DNA of 64,000 nucleotides from Microdochium bolleyi. Its lineage: Eukaryota > Ascomycota > Sordariomycetes > Xylariales > Microdochiaceae. The position numbers and the translations under genes were made by a program. A model generated the notes under the pieces. It was not told where the DNA came from. It was given only the letters and a program-made list of their open reading frames with translations, and did no database searches. The stretch is taken from contig KQ964248.1 of NCBI GenBank assembly GCA_001566295.1, positions 1,426,001-1,490,000 on the forward strand, in the 5' to 3' direction. Of the stretch, positions 47,647 to 58,033 are shown piece by piece (the first letter of the stretch is position 1; each line of letters starts with the position of its first letter).

Positions 47647-48565
47647 TGTCGTCACTGTCCTTGTCGTGGGCTCCGTCGTGTGCAGCTGCCCGGGTTTCCC
47701 CCTCTGCACTTACTCTCTTCTCGAGGCGGATCGAGCAACTGCTCAATGTGGGATATGAAGGACTTTCCCCCCGGGCGTCTTTTCGCGAGGCTAGATAGGC
47801 TTTCACCTGATCTCCGTCCTCGGCTGTCGCCTTCTTGGAGTTGTCGTCGCTCACTTTCTTTGCTCTTTGTGGTAATGCAAGTACCGATTTTTGGAAGGGC
47901 CAGGGCTGTACTGTTTTGTAGTCCAGCGTGGTTATCAGTGACGGTCAGTGAAACGGTGAGTGAGTATCAATGAAATATGTGTCGTTTCTCCCGACACATT
48001 CACTTGAAGGCTTTCATGTGTAATTCAGCATCTGCCCCTCCATCAACTGGACTTTTTTCTGGAGCCCTGGGCGCTGGGAAGCTGCAGCTTGCAGGGGTTC
48101 TCCCACTAGCGCATCATTACGTCGAGGCAGGCCTTTTTCGAAGTGTCCAATAACTCGACTCTCAAAGCAAATGGCCATCTTCTCGTGCAGCTGTCGCCCA
48201 GCTGCCAAGTCAAACCACCACTCTAGGCTTCCTGCTAACTCTAGGCAAGCTACAATGGTCGGGACAAATACTCGTGGCTATTCACAAACAATTAGCCAGT
48301 ATATTTTTGCTCTGTTCGTTTTCTTACTATTCCGAAAGAGCTAAGCTGAAGAAAACTCCTGCGCGATATGGAAAACCCAATCTTCTCTGTCTCTCTCCCT
48401 CTGGTGTTTCCCGAAACCGCTGTGAAAAATCGCCCCCGACGACGATATCAAGTGTCCCCTTTTCTCTCATCGCATCGACGCGACAACTCCCTAGAAATGT
48501 GTTCACTGCTTCCTGATGGTGTACACGCATAATTACAAGCCCAGAAGAACACCCCCATCTCACTC
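47647..48565. other. Intergenic, ELP2 promoter and Cbp80 3' UTR
   Basis: 919 bases between the start of ELP2 and the stop of the cap-binding gene, both on the - strand. It must contain the ELP2 promoter. No ORF of interest. Confidence 0.5.
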
Positions 48566-51250
48566 TCACGCAGCCTCCGCCATCTCGGCACCACCCGCGT
48601 CGGCAGCAGCGGCCGCCGCGGCAGCAGCTGCAGCAGCAGCCTTCCGCTCGGCCAAGAAGGCCTCCTCGATAGCAGACTTGCGGCGGAACACGCGCAGCCA
48701 GCGCTGGCCCCAGCGCTTCACGAGGTCCTCGCCGCCATCCGCGCTGGCCGGGTCGAGCATCTGGTCCTTGGTACCCTGTGCCCAGCTCGACAGTGAGTCG
48801 TCCATGCTCTTAAACAGGTCGCGCATCGCCGAGATCTCGTCCTCGGGAGCCTCGCCCGCATTATCGCTGACGACCTGCCGGTAGCGGCCCGTGACCTTCG
48901 TGACAGTGTTGAAGACGAGCTCAAAGACCCAGCTCTTGCTCAGCGCCTCGCCGTACTTGCCGGCCCGGTCGCTGACGAGGGACCAGTCGATGACCGCGGC
49001 TGGGGTCACAATCGAGTAGTTGAGCAGCTTCTCCACGATGCTGACCGCGACGCCCGGGTGCGAGGACCAGTAGGTCATGACGGCCGAGATGATCTGCGCG
49101 CGGACTGCCTCAGATGCCGCCCCCGCGTCGAGCAGCCGGTCCTTGGTGCGCTCGATGCACGCGAGCACGTGCGAGAGCGACTTGGAGCCAACCCAGCACA
49201 CCGCCGTCATGAAGATGTCGGTGCTCGTGACAAGCGGGTCGAGAGCCTGGTCGAGAGCCATCGAGTGGATGCGGTCAATGACGGGCTGGATCTCCTCATC
49301 GGGCGCCTTGCGCTTGAGCAGGGCGGCGAGCTCTTTACCCTCGGTAGAGAAGGGAGTTTCTACATATCATGTCAGTCGAAGTAATCATCACAGGGAAGCT
49401 CATGTAAGTGGACACTCACGCTCGTCGTTGTACTTGAAGTCAGGTGTATCCTGCTCCTTCTCAGGACCAATCAGGACCTGGTACGGCTCGGGAAGAGTAC
49501 CCTTGATACGCTGAGCAAAACTCAGGCGGATCTCCTTGTCGAGGGCGCCAACAATGAAGGCCTTTCGTGGATCTGTGTTGGGCAAGTCCACGTCGCCAAC
49601 CCATTCAGCCCACTTCCACATGAAGCCAAAGTTGCTCAGGTGGTGCGTGAACCAGTCCAGGAAGCGGTAGGAAAGCTCCAGGTCCAGCCAGTGCTGATTC
49701 TGATACATGTACCGGATGGCTCTGCCTAGACTGGGGGCCACGGCGGCGGGCGCAAGCTTGCAGGCATCTGTAAGCACGGCGTGGTAATAGACGAGCTTCT
49801 GCTCGGGAGCTGGCAGCTGGAAGAGCTGAGAGAAGACGGCGTCAACTGCGATATCTTCCGGCTTCCATGTCGAGCGTCCGCCGTCGATGTCTCTGAGGCG
49901 GTCGAATGGTGTGGCTCGCTTGACAAACGTGCCCGGCGCGAAGTAGCAGTCGACATCTATGAGGAAGCGTGCAGTGACTGTGCGGTTGAAGTGCAGCACA
50001 TTGATAGTATCAACGAGGCCATCACGGATCAGCGCAGATGCGAGTTCCGTTGTCGGCGGCACAGACTCGATCTCCTGGTTGGCGTAGACGGAAAAGTAGA
50101 TTTCCGGGAACAGGAGCTTCGGCCCGGCGACCACGGTCTCGGGGATCGTGATGGACGGGAGCACGTGCTTCTGCGCCGTGTCGAGCTTCTCTTGTGTCTC
50201 GATCTCCTCGGGCGGCATGAGCCACGGCCGCGGCAGGCAGGACAGTGCCCAGCCGCCAGTCGCCTCCTTCTGCAGCTGAGTCTGCAACAGACCAATAAGG
50301 CTGAGGTTCGCGGTCGGGCTCTCCTCGCCTTCTTGTACCTGATACGGGTCGATCAGGACCTGGAGGGCATGCGGCTCCGAGGCAATGACGTCGGTCTTGT
50401 CCATCAGCTCCGCGGCCTTCTGCTGCCACTGGCTTGGCGGCGCGGTCGCCATGATGTAGGGGATCGTGAGGAGGATGATCTTGACGAGCTCGGTACCGAT
50501 GGTCTGCCGCACGGGAAGGACTTTTGTTAGCGGAACCTAGGTCCTCCAATACAACTAAAATAGTGGCAACTCACATCATCAGAGCTAGCCGTCTGCAAAT
50601 CTACCGCGCGGCTGAACAGCTCCTCGAGCACAGGGAACAACCCCTCGCCCTCGAGCAAGCCCTGCAGAGACGCCAGCAGCTTCAGATACAGCTTCACCTC
50701 GCGCCACTCGCCAGCCCGTATCTTGTCCTGCGTCGCGCCCACGATCCGCTCCAGCAGATCCCCCGTGAGCTCGGGCTTCATCGAGTTGACCACGAGCACC
50801 ACGGCAGCGACGAAGGGCGTCTTGAGCGGCTGCTCGACGGCCATGAGCGGTATCAGGTCGAGGAAGACGCCGCGCACCTGCTCCTGCTCGTCCGCGGGCG
50901 CGTCCACGACGAGCTGCGCGACAGCCTGGATCTCCTCGTGCCAGCGCTTCAGGGGGGTCTCGGCGAGCCCGAGCAGCTGCTTGCGGATGCGCGTGTGCGC
51001 GGGCGCGTCGTAGCGGCGCCGCTGGGATCGGCGGTCGTAGTCGTCGTCATCTGAGGGCGAGATGAAGAGAGAGTCCGTCAGCGAGGTGTCCTCTGCCTGT
51101 CGCAGGGTCTTACTCGTGCGCATGCTCGCGACCACGGGCGTCCATCCGATGCTCGCGATGCTCTGCAGGTTCCATTGGGGCGTGGTACTGACCTCGATAC
51201 CGCCTCTTGCGGCCTCCGCCATTGTAGTGTCTGTCATTGTGGTCGCCCAT
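48566..51250 (-). CDS. CBP80: Nuclear cap-binding protein subunit 1 (Cbp80/NCBP1)
   Basis: Four exons read leftward: 51250-51193, 51050-50575, 50503-49420 and 49359-48566; introns of 142, 71 and 60 nt; 803 residues. Exon 1 is read in a different frame from the continuous ORF that covers it: from ATG 51250 it gives MGDHNDRHYNGGGRKRRYR and, after a GTCAGT...CAG intron, joins DDDDYDRRSQRRRYD. This is the basic nuclear-localisation segment expected for the family. Intron 2 ends at GCGGCAG, giving SSDD-TIGTELVKIILLTIPYIM, with a GCTAAC branch site upstream. The rest shows the three MIF4G-like helical domains (for example RIRKQLLGLAETPLKRWHEE at the first, ALIRDGLVDTINVLHFNRTVTARFLIDVD in the middle). 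The C terminus carries a run of 13 Ala. Role: large subunit of the nuclear cap-binding complex, with Cbp20, in splicing, export and decay of capped RNA. Confidence 0.95.
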
Positions 51251-52504
51251 GATGCTGGAAATGCCGATTGACGGCTGCGATGAAAGATGGAAACGACGGA
51301 GAAGGCTTGAGCACTTGATTGTGTTTCAAAGACGTCTTGCTGGCTGAGCTCTGTTTAGATTTCTGCAGGGGTTGTCCGAGCTAGCGCATCGGCGGGCCAG
51401 GAACAGTCGAATGTGACGCGCAGTCCAGCACGGACCCATGAAACTTCCACCCTCCGTACCGCCAACCGTCACTCTGAGAATGGATATCAACTCGTTCGTA
51501 CGCAGCTTTCAGCTGTGGGCAAATTCACGACTATGCCATGGCCATGGCCAAGACCGGCCCAGGCTGTCTCCACGGAGTCCTCACAGCTGGAATCACCATG
51601 GCCTAATGATGATGTAGTGTATGCAATTTGACTAGTATTCTTTTTTTGTTATTTGGTATCGGACATTGTCATAGAATCGCATCTGTGGCTTCGGCACCAG
51701 TGCTCTTCACTTTCAGATTCGTCAAGGTCGAGCTGCGTCAGCCAGTTCTTGTCCTTCTGGAACCTATCTTTTGCCTCACCCACGCCGGGACTGGTTGCTG
51801 CACCGAAGTACATAAGAAATTAGGAAAGGGGAAATCTTTTCGGGGGGATATCATGCTGCGCCGCATCATCCCTAGGGTGTCCAATTGATAGGGCCATTGG
51901 GGCAAGATGAAATCAAAGCTGCTGTCTCGTTCTTTTGCGCCTGTTCGATCTCTGACAACCACGGCCAGGACTGCGTTCCTGCCCAAAAAGCTCTGATTTT
52001 AAAATTTGCGCCGATGTCCCTTTTTGATTCGTGAGGAGCCGTTTCCATGTATCGCCCGCAGGCTTCCCAACCGCCTCGCGGTCAGTGGGTCAAAGAAGTT
52101 TGAACAAAACCATAATGCCGTCTTGGTTCATGCAGAAGTCTAGTAAACGCCAGTCGAAGATGGGCTATTGCGTGCTCGTTTCCATGTTTCATGCTGGCAT
52201 GAGCCAGAGCCGCTCTGCTGTAGGCATGCACGAATCTGGCTTCGGAAAGACCACTACACCTGCAATTGCTTCCAGATCGAATACTCTCATATCAACACAT
52301 CCTAGCTGGCTGTGCAGCTATATCTCATGAGTCTCTGCCATGCCAAGGTCGAACAAAATGGCTGCAGTTACGCGCTTGAGCGAAAGCCCTGGAGCTCCCA
52401 GCCCCGTGCCTTGGAAACCATTTTATGCAAACTCTGTGCGAGCATCTCAGCAGGCTTTCGACACCGGCGGGCGGTAGAGGGATATTGAGATTCGAAGTAT
52501 TGCT
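51251..52504. other. Intergenic, Cbp80 promoter and GSK-3 3' UTR
   Basis: 1.25 kb between two genes on the - strand. No recognised ORF or RNA. Confidence 0.5.
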
Positions 52505-54064
52505 TCAGTCCAGCTTGGCCATCATTTCTGACTTGGCCAGTGGCGTGAAGTTGTCAATGTCGAGTCCTCGCGAGAGAAGAACAGGCTTCATGTGAGCAGG
52601 GACGAGCTTGTGATTGAGCTGAGGGGCGATGGAAAGTTCTGTGCTCAGAGAGTTGTGGTTAGCCATGGCTACATGATGACAAATGCGTCTGGGCTGATCA
52701 TACCATGCTTGGAGAAGTCAAAGAGGCTGGGCAGGTCTCGTAGGTTGCCCGTCGAGTGGCGCGAGTCGGGAAGCTTGGTTCCTGGATCCCGAAGCTCGTC
52801 GAAGAATGGATGAACCATTGCGTCAATCGCGCTGAGACGCTCCGTGGGAGTGTACTCGAGGAGTCGGCCAATCAAGTCCAAGGCGTTGGCGTCTGCCCTA
52901 CGGAAGACCTTGCTGAACGGATGAGGCTTGATCTGGGGGAATTTGTGCTCCATGTAGTTCGGGTTCATCGTCCGAATCTGATCCCTGGTCGGCGTTCCGA
53001 GCACCTTGATGATTTCCACCAATTGGTCGATGCCAGACTCGCCGGGGAACAGTGGCTGTCCAAGCATCAGCTCAGCCATGACACAGCCAGTTGACCACAC
53101 ATCTACATATTGTCAGCTGAAACAGTCCCAAGATCATGCGAATCGCGAGCAAGGTGAATACTGACCAATCTTCGTGGTGTAGTTCGTCGCGCCAAAGATG
53201 AGTTCTGGAGCACGATAATATCTCGAGCAGATGTACGAGACATTTGGCTCATTCTCAACCAGAATCTTGGCGCTTCCGAAGTCGCAAAGCTTCAATATGC
53301 CGCTGTTCGGGTCCAGCAGAAGGTTCTGCGGCTTGATGTCTCGGTGGCAGATGCCTTGTGAGTGGATGTATGCGAGAGCTCGGAACAGCTGGTAGATGTA
53401 GAGCTTGACCTCCAGGATCGGCATGGTCGTCTTCATCTTGTTGAAGAATCGAGAGGCGCGGTAGACGGTCTCTGGCACGAATTCCTGAACAAGATTGAGG
53501 TACACTTCGTCCTTCTAGCGATCGAGGGACGGTGCTGGTCAGCATTGGGTCTCTTGGTAATTTAATGCCGCAATACTGGAATTCTTACCCGCTCGCCATT
53601 GCTGTAGTAGAATGCCTTCAATTGCACAATGTTCGGGTGCCGCACAATCCGCATGATTTGAAGTTCACGATTCTATAAGCCAAGAAAAAAGTTTGCCTGA
53701 TTAGCACTCGGACACGTGAAATTGATTAAAAGCCCCGTGAAGAAATAACACCGATGTGTCTTACCTTGAATCTCTTATCCTGAAGGACGCGCTTGATGGC
53801 TGCATCTTCGCCTGATGGTGACAGCTTGGTCTGAAAGACCACACCGAAAGAGCCATTGCCGACGATCTTGCAGTTGGTATACTGGAGTTCTCTAGTCTCT
53901 CCAGTGATACCGTCCTGCACTTTCTCACGCACGATCTCTGTGGCATATGGCTTAGTACTCGAGGGATAGCAAACGAGGCAATTGCCGCACATGCAACGAG
54001 GATTATGATTCTTACCTCCCATACGAAGCGTATTGAACGCCGCTGTTGGGCGGTTCTGCGACAT
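52505..54064 (-). CDS. GSK3: Glycogen synthase kinase 3 (GSK-3)
   Basis: Six exons read leftward: 54064-54016, 53937-53765, 53672-53589, 53514-53166, 53102-52704 and 52638-52505; introns of 78, 92, 74, 63 and 65 nt; 395 residues. All kinase landmarks are present: glycine loop [10 protein letters not shown] (42-51), Lys65 in [12 protein letters not shown] with Asp161, DFG with Asp180, activation-loop Tyr196 in [14 protein letters not shown] (the autophosphorylated Tyr of GSK-3), and the [22 protein letters not shown] segment. The chain ends [14 protein letters not shown], the fungal GSK-3 tail. Role: Ser/Thr kinase in growth, development and stress signalling, cytosolic and nuclear. The N terminus lacks the inhibitory RxxS motif of animal GSK-3. 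Intron 1 is spliced here because it brings [12 protein letters not shown] together as in relatives; it is also a stop-free multiple of three (see findings). Confidence 0.97.
53938..54015 (-). other. In-frame, stop-free first intron of GSK-3
   Basis: 78 nt, GTAAGA donor and CCACAG acceptor. If retained it adds 26 residues between Gly16 and the kinase domain, including the cysteine cluster [10 protein letters not shown], without changing the downstream frame. Confidence 0.7.
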
Positions 54065-54782
54065 CGTGACGAAAATGCAGATTCTGTCAGTCCGCTATAT
54101 GAAGCAGTGGAATGGGCTTCTTGTAAACAGTGGCGGACGCCGTTCTGGGCTTTGGTAAAGGTCTGGCGAGTTGATGGCTTTTCGAGGTCGGATCTGTTCC
54201 GGTCTCCTGGTTATTCTATTTGATGCCGTGAAGTCTGATGACGATGGGAGAGTCCTGAATGCGCAATTGAAGCCGGGAGAAGATTGAGTGCGACAAGCTG
54301 AATGGGGCGTGACTCGGGGGCTCTGAAGAAGCCAGTGTCGAAGAAGTCGAGGAGTCGCGAGGTATGGAGCGGAACGGGCTCTGAGGAGGGGACCGACGCT
54401 GGGCTATGGCAGGGTGCGGGCCACGGGAGACGAAAGTGGCCCAGAGGTCCGTAACGCGGGGTCAAGAGGATCGTGAGGTGAGGAGATCGTGTCGTAGCTA
54501 CGAGGTAAGAAGAATGATGACTGAGAGTTAGCACATGCAGGGTTCCTTAGGAAGCGTAAAGCGCACGTTTCGCTTGACTCGCAGAGAGGAGGAATGGGGC
54601 TGTATGGGCTTGAGGGAGGACGGAGACACACACGAGGAAGAGGGTGTATCGAGCGGGGTGGGGATGGCAGGAAATGCGCAGGTGGGCGCTGGATCTCCGT
54701 CTGGACGGGGATTGGCAGTGAACAGTGGTGGTGGTGGTGGTAATGGTGGTGGCAGCAGCTGTGGTGGGAGAGGGAAGTGAGC

Positions 54783-54803
54783 ACCAGCACCAGCACCAGC
54801 ACC
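54783..54803. repeat. (CAGCAC)/(ACC) hexamer repeat
   Basis: Tandem CACCAG units, about three and a half copies; a GGTGGT tract lies just left at 54725-54740. Noncoding as far as I can tell. Confidence 0.75.
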
Positions 54804-57800
54804 AAGCACGCACCAGCGATGGCGGGCGGCGGGGGTGTGGTGGGAGGCGGGACGAGAAGCACTTGCAGCCCCGGGTGCTGGGGTGTGGACTGGCAATGAG
54901 GTAATGGCTGGGGCAGCTGAGGTGGGCTTGGGCACAGCGAGCAGCGAGAGGAGAGCCCTCTCCGGGGGGTGTATGGATTGGAGCTGCCGATGTCTAGAGT
55001 AGCGCAGCAATACCTCGAAACCGGGAGACGTCAACGGACTGGCAGACGACGGAGCTTGATGAGGCAATGCTGCAGGTGCTGGAGAGACCCGCGAACTGTT
55101 TGGTAGGGGGATGAGGCACAGCCCAGTGAGGCAACGATGGGCGCATTGTGTGCATCTCCAGTACCAGGGCAAGGGGGAGGAAGAACGAGGGTGAGCGAGT
55201 GCTTGAGGGCGGTTGGGATGCTGGGCAGATCGGGGCATGTGGTCTGTCGTCGCTTGGTCTCTCGCCTCTCGCCTCTCTGACCCCATTCAGCAATTACACG
55301 ACGCATCAGATGAGCGCCTGCATGCATTGGAGGGGCGAGGATGAGGCAGTGACGCCTTGAGACGACACACTGCACGTGCGTGCCTGCGCAAGACTGGTGT
55401 CCCCGTCATGTTGAGTCCTGCTCCTCACTGGCCAGGTCTTTGTCATGGTTCGGAGCGGGGGCTGAGCCAACTGCCAGGCACGCGCGTGTCTGCAGGGCTC
55501 TCCCATTGCACCACAACCACTTCAGTTCCACACGACGACCGGCAGAGCCAGCTGGACGACGAAGAAAGAGACATCCTGCCTGCTGCTGGCATGGGCGTTG
55601 CCAAGCAGGGAGAGGTGGAGGTGGAGCGATGGTTGATGCGTAGATCTGGAGGCTGCTGCCGGGCGATTCGGGCTGGTGGGTGGTGAGAAGCTCGAGAGAG
55701 CTAGAGAGAGCTCGCGAGCGGGCCAAGGGCTGGGTAGGAAGGACCATAGGAGGTGGTGTCCAGGCATGGCAATGCCTAGCTTCTCGCACTGCTTACCTTG
55801 GATCTTGCAATTTGTTGCTGCTGGCCAATGCGTGGCACGGGATGTTGTCGGAAGCGGGAGTCGGGGGAGGGAAGAAGGGCAAGAGTGAGGGTGTCGCGGT
55901 GGTCTGGCTTCGGAAAGTGTGGACTAGAAGTCGAGGTCGGGATGGATGAACTTGAGCTGGCCAGGGTCGTCACAGGTCTGTCAGGCCAGGTCGAGGTAGC
56001 GTCGAGTGACTAGCCTACGGAGTACATGGAGCAAGGTAGGGATGTGAGGGGTCGAGTCGAAGTGGGAGCGAGCCGGACAAGGGCAGCCCGGGCGCGCCTT
56101 GCGAAGCAGCGGCTTGGCCCAGCCCAGAGAGCCCAGCTCCTCACTGGTGATGGATCCGCCCGACAGTGGAGCCTGCCGCGGCGCCGGGGCCCACTCTTGA
56201 CTTGACGATGGATCAGGTTGCCGTTGGTCTGCTGGTCTGCTCGTTCGTGGTGGACCGTGGAGCACGGCTGACCACTTCATGGATCAAAGGGTACTGTACG
56301 GAGTGCTGGACGGAGCACCTCGTGTCCCTAGTGTACCCAAGATATGGACAGCAAGGGGCCCCGGCCGCGGGCGGCGTAAGGCTCGAGGCTCACCTGTGTG
56401 TAACTCTGGGCTCGCCGATCGCAAGGTCTCTTTCTGTCTCTCGCGTCGTTGTCATGCATCGACCTGCAGCCTCGACGCAATGCAGGACTCGCAGCGGCAA
56501 AGACAATAGCACATCAGTGCTCTGCACACGTGAACGCACCGGCAGCTGCCCAAACTCTGTCGTTCCACAGCGCAGGAGCTCTTTGTGGCTCGTCACTACG
56601 TGAGCACATGTGCTCGTAGAGCTCCGTGCATGGGTCGATGTCCGGCGACCTATCTTGCGGACAATGGCCATATGGAAGCCTTTGCGTTGGCCGTGAGGTC
56701 CAACGGTACGGGCCGTCTCAGCCTGTGTTGGGCTCAGTGCTGCATGTCTCACAATATACAATGCTCAGTCAATGTGCTGGCTGGCTGCATCACGACCGAT
56801 TCTCTGGCGGCAGTCTGTGTCCCACAGTGTCGAGGACTCTCTGATTATATGTCGGCTGTCTGCGAGGATGGTCGTCCACATCCGACCTGGAACATGCTGG
56901 GGTTGCGTTTGCGAGAAATGTTTCCCAGGCACAACGACTACCTCATGATTGCCAATAAACATTCAACGGTTCCATTCCATGCACGCCTCATCTGGTGGAG
57001 ACCTGCCACAAGCTTCACCGTGGGTACGTGCAACGAGGTAGCGTGCCTGATCTGGCATGTCAACAAATCGAACGTGGAGTACCCAGTATAATTTGAATAA
57101 AAGTCAAGAGGGTTCATTCCATCGCCACGAATTGACCTAGTTGGTTCTCACCGGCACCGTTATGCATGCTGATCAGCAACGGCGAACAACTAGCCACCCC
57201 TGCTGAGACTCGTGACCCGGGGCTTGCTCCGCGAGCTCCGGGCTGCGGAACATACCTATTTAGAGTGCATCTGGTGTTCCGCACGAAAACGATGCCGATG
57301 AAGTTAAAGACTACCAAGTACCAAGAAAGCCTGACTAACGTGCTTGGCTGGGCAATCGAGCCTGGCATGCTATTGGACATCTGGGCCTGTTCATGAGTAA
57401 ATACCAAGTTATTGATGTTCAACCCCTATCTGAGACACAATCCCAAGGCGTGTGTATGGTGGTATTGCCGCCTGCGACCGCGGAAACGAAAAAACAAGTG
57501 CTGACGGGGTAAAATCAAACTCGACAGTCTGGCATTTGAATCGTGTTTTAGGGCTGACACTTGGCGTTGTGTCTTGACCAAACTGGCGGGTGCCCTGATT
57601 GATTTCAGCCCGACGTCGAGAGACAATGCCCACGTCTAATGCTAAAGATGTGGCCATCACAACGACGACATGAGTACCCATCCGCGCATGAACAGGTTCC
57701 GAGCCTCTTTTGAAGTTGGCAGCATCCAGTGGCAATGCCAGCCCAACGCCGAAAAGCCGCGCGGGCTTTTGTCTTTGCCCTTGGCCCCTCAGTGAACTAA

Positions 57801-57916
57801 AGCTTGACTTGACTGGCTTTGCTGAAGTGGCGCCACTGAAGCTAAGTTTTCTGTCGTGAAGGCGGCACGCACCGCGGATGCGCTTCCGAGCCATCTGAAA
57901 CACTGTCAGCAGAAGG

Positions 57917-58033
57917 CTAGCTGAAGATCTCCGGGCCAGCATATGCTCCCAGCTTGTTCCATCCAGCCTTGATGGCCTCTTCTCCATAAGGCTGGACACG
58001 GAATCCACAGAATGTCTTGCCAATCTCTACCAT
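57917..58033 (-). CDS. Candidate 38-residue ORF behind a TATA box (tentative)
   Basis: Read leftward, 38 codons and a stop: opens MVEIGKTFCGFRVQPYGEE and ends KLGAYAGPEIFS. It starts at the first ATG found after a TATATAA sequence located 217-223 bases upstream (58250-58256). The composition (Gly, Lys, Glu, aromatic residues spread evenly) looks more protein-like than the neighbouring ORFs, but I recognise no family and the frame is open upstream without ATG, so it could be the end of a longer spliced product or chance. Confidence 0.2.
   Translation of the reverse strand: MVEIGKTFCGFRVQPYGEEAIKAGWNKLGAYAGPEIFS

Noticed and set aside
47386..47709. ELP2 start at 47709
   Set aside because: The codon there is GTG, not ATG; the first in-frame ATG is 47646.
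51050..51237. Cbp80 start at ATG 51237
   Set aside because: It would replace the conserved basic N terminus with unrelated sequence; the 51250 frame plus intron restores the family pattern.
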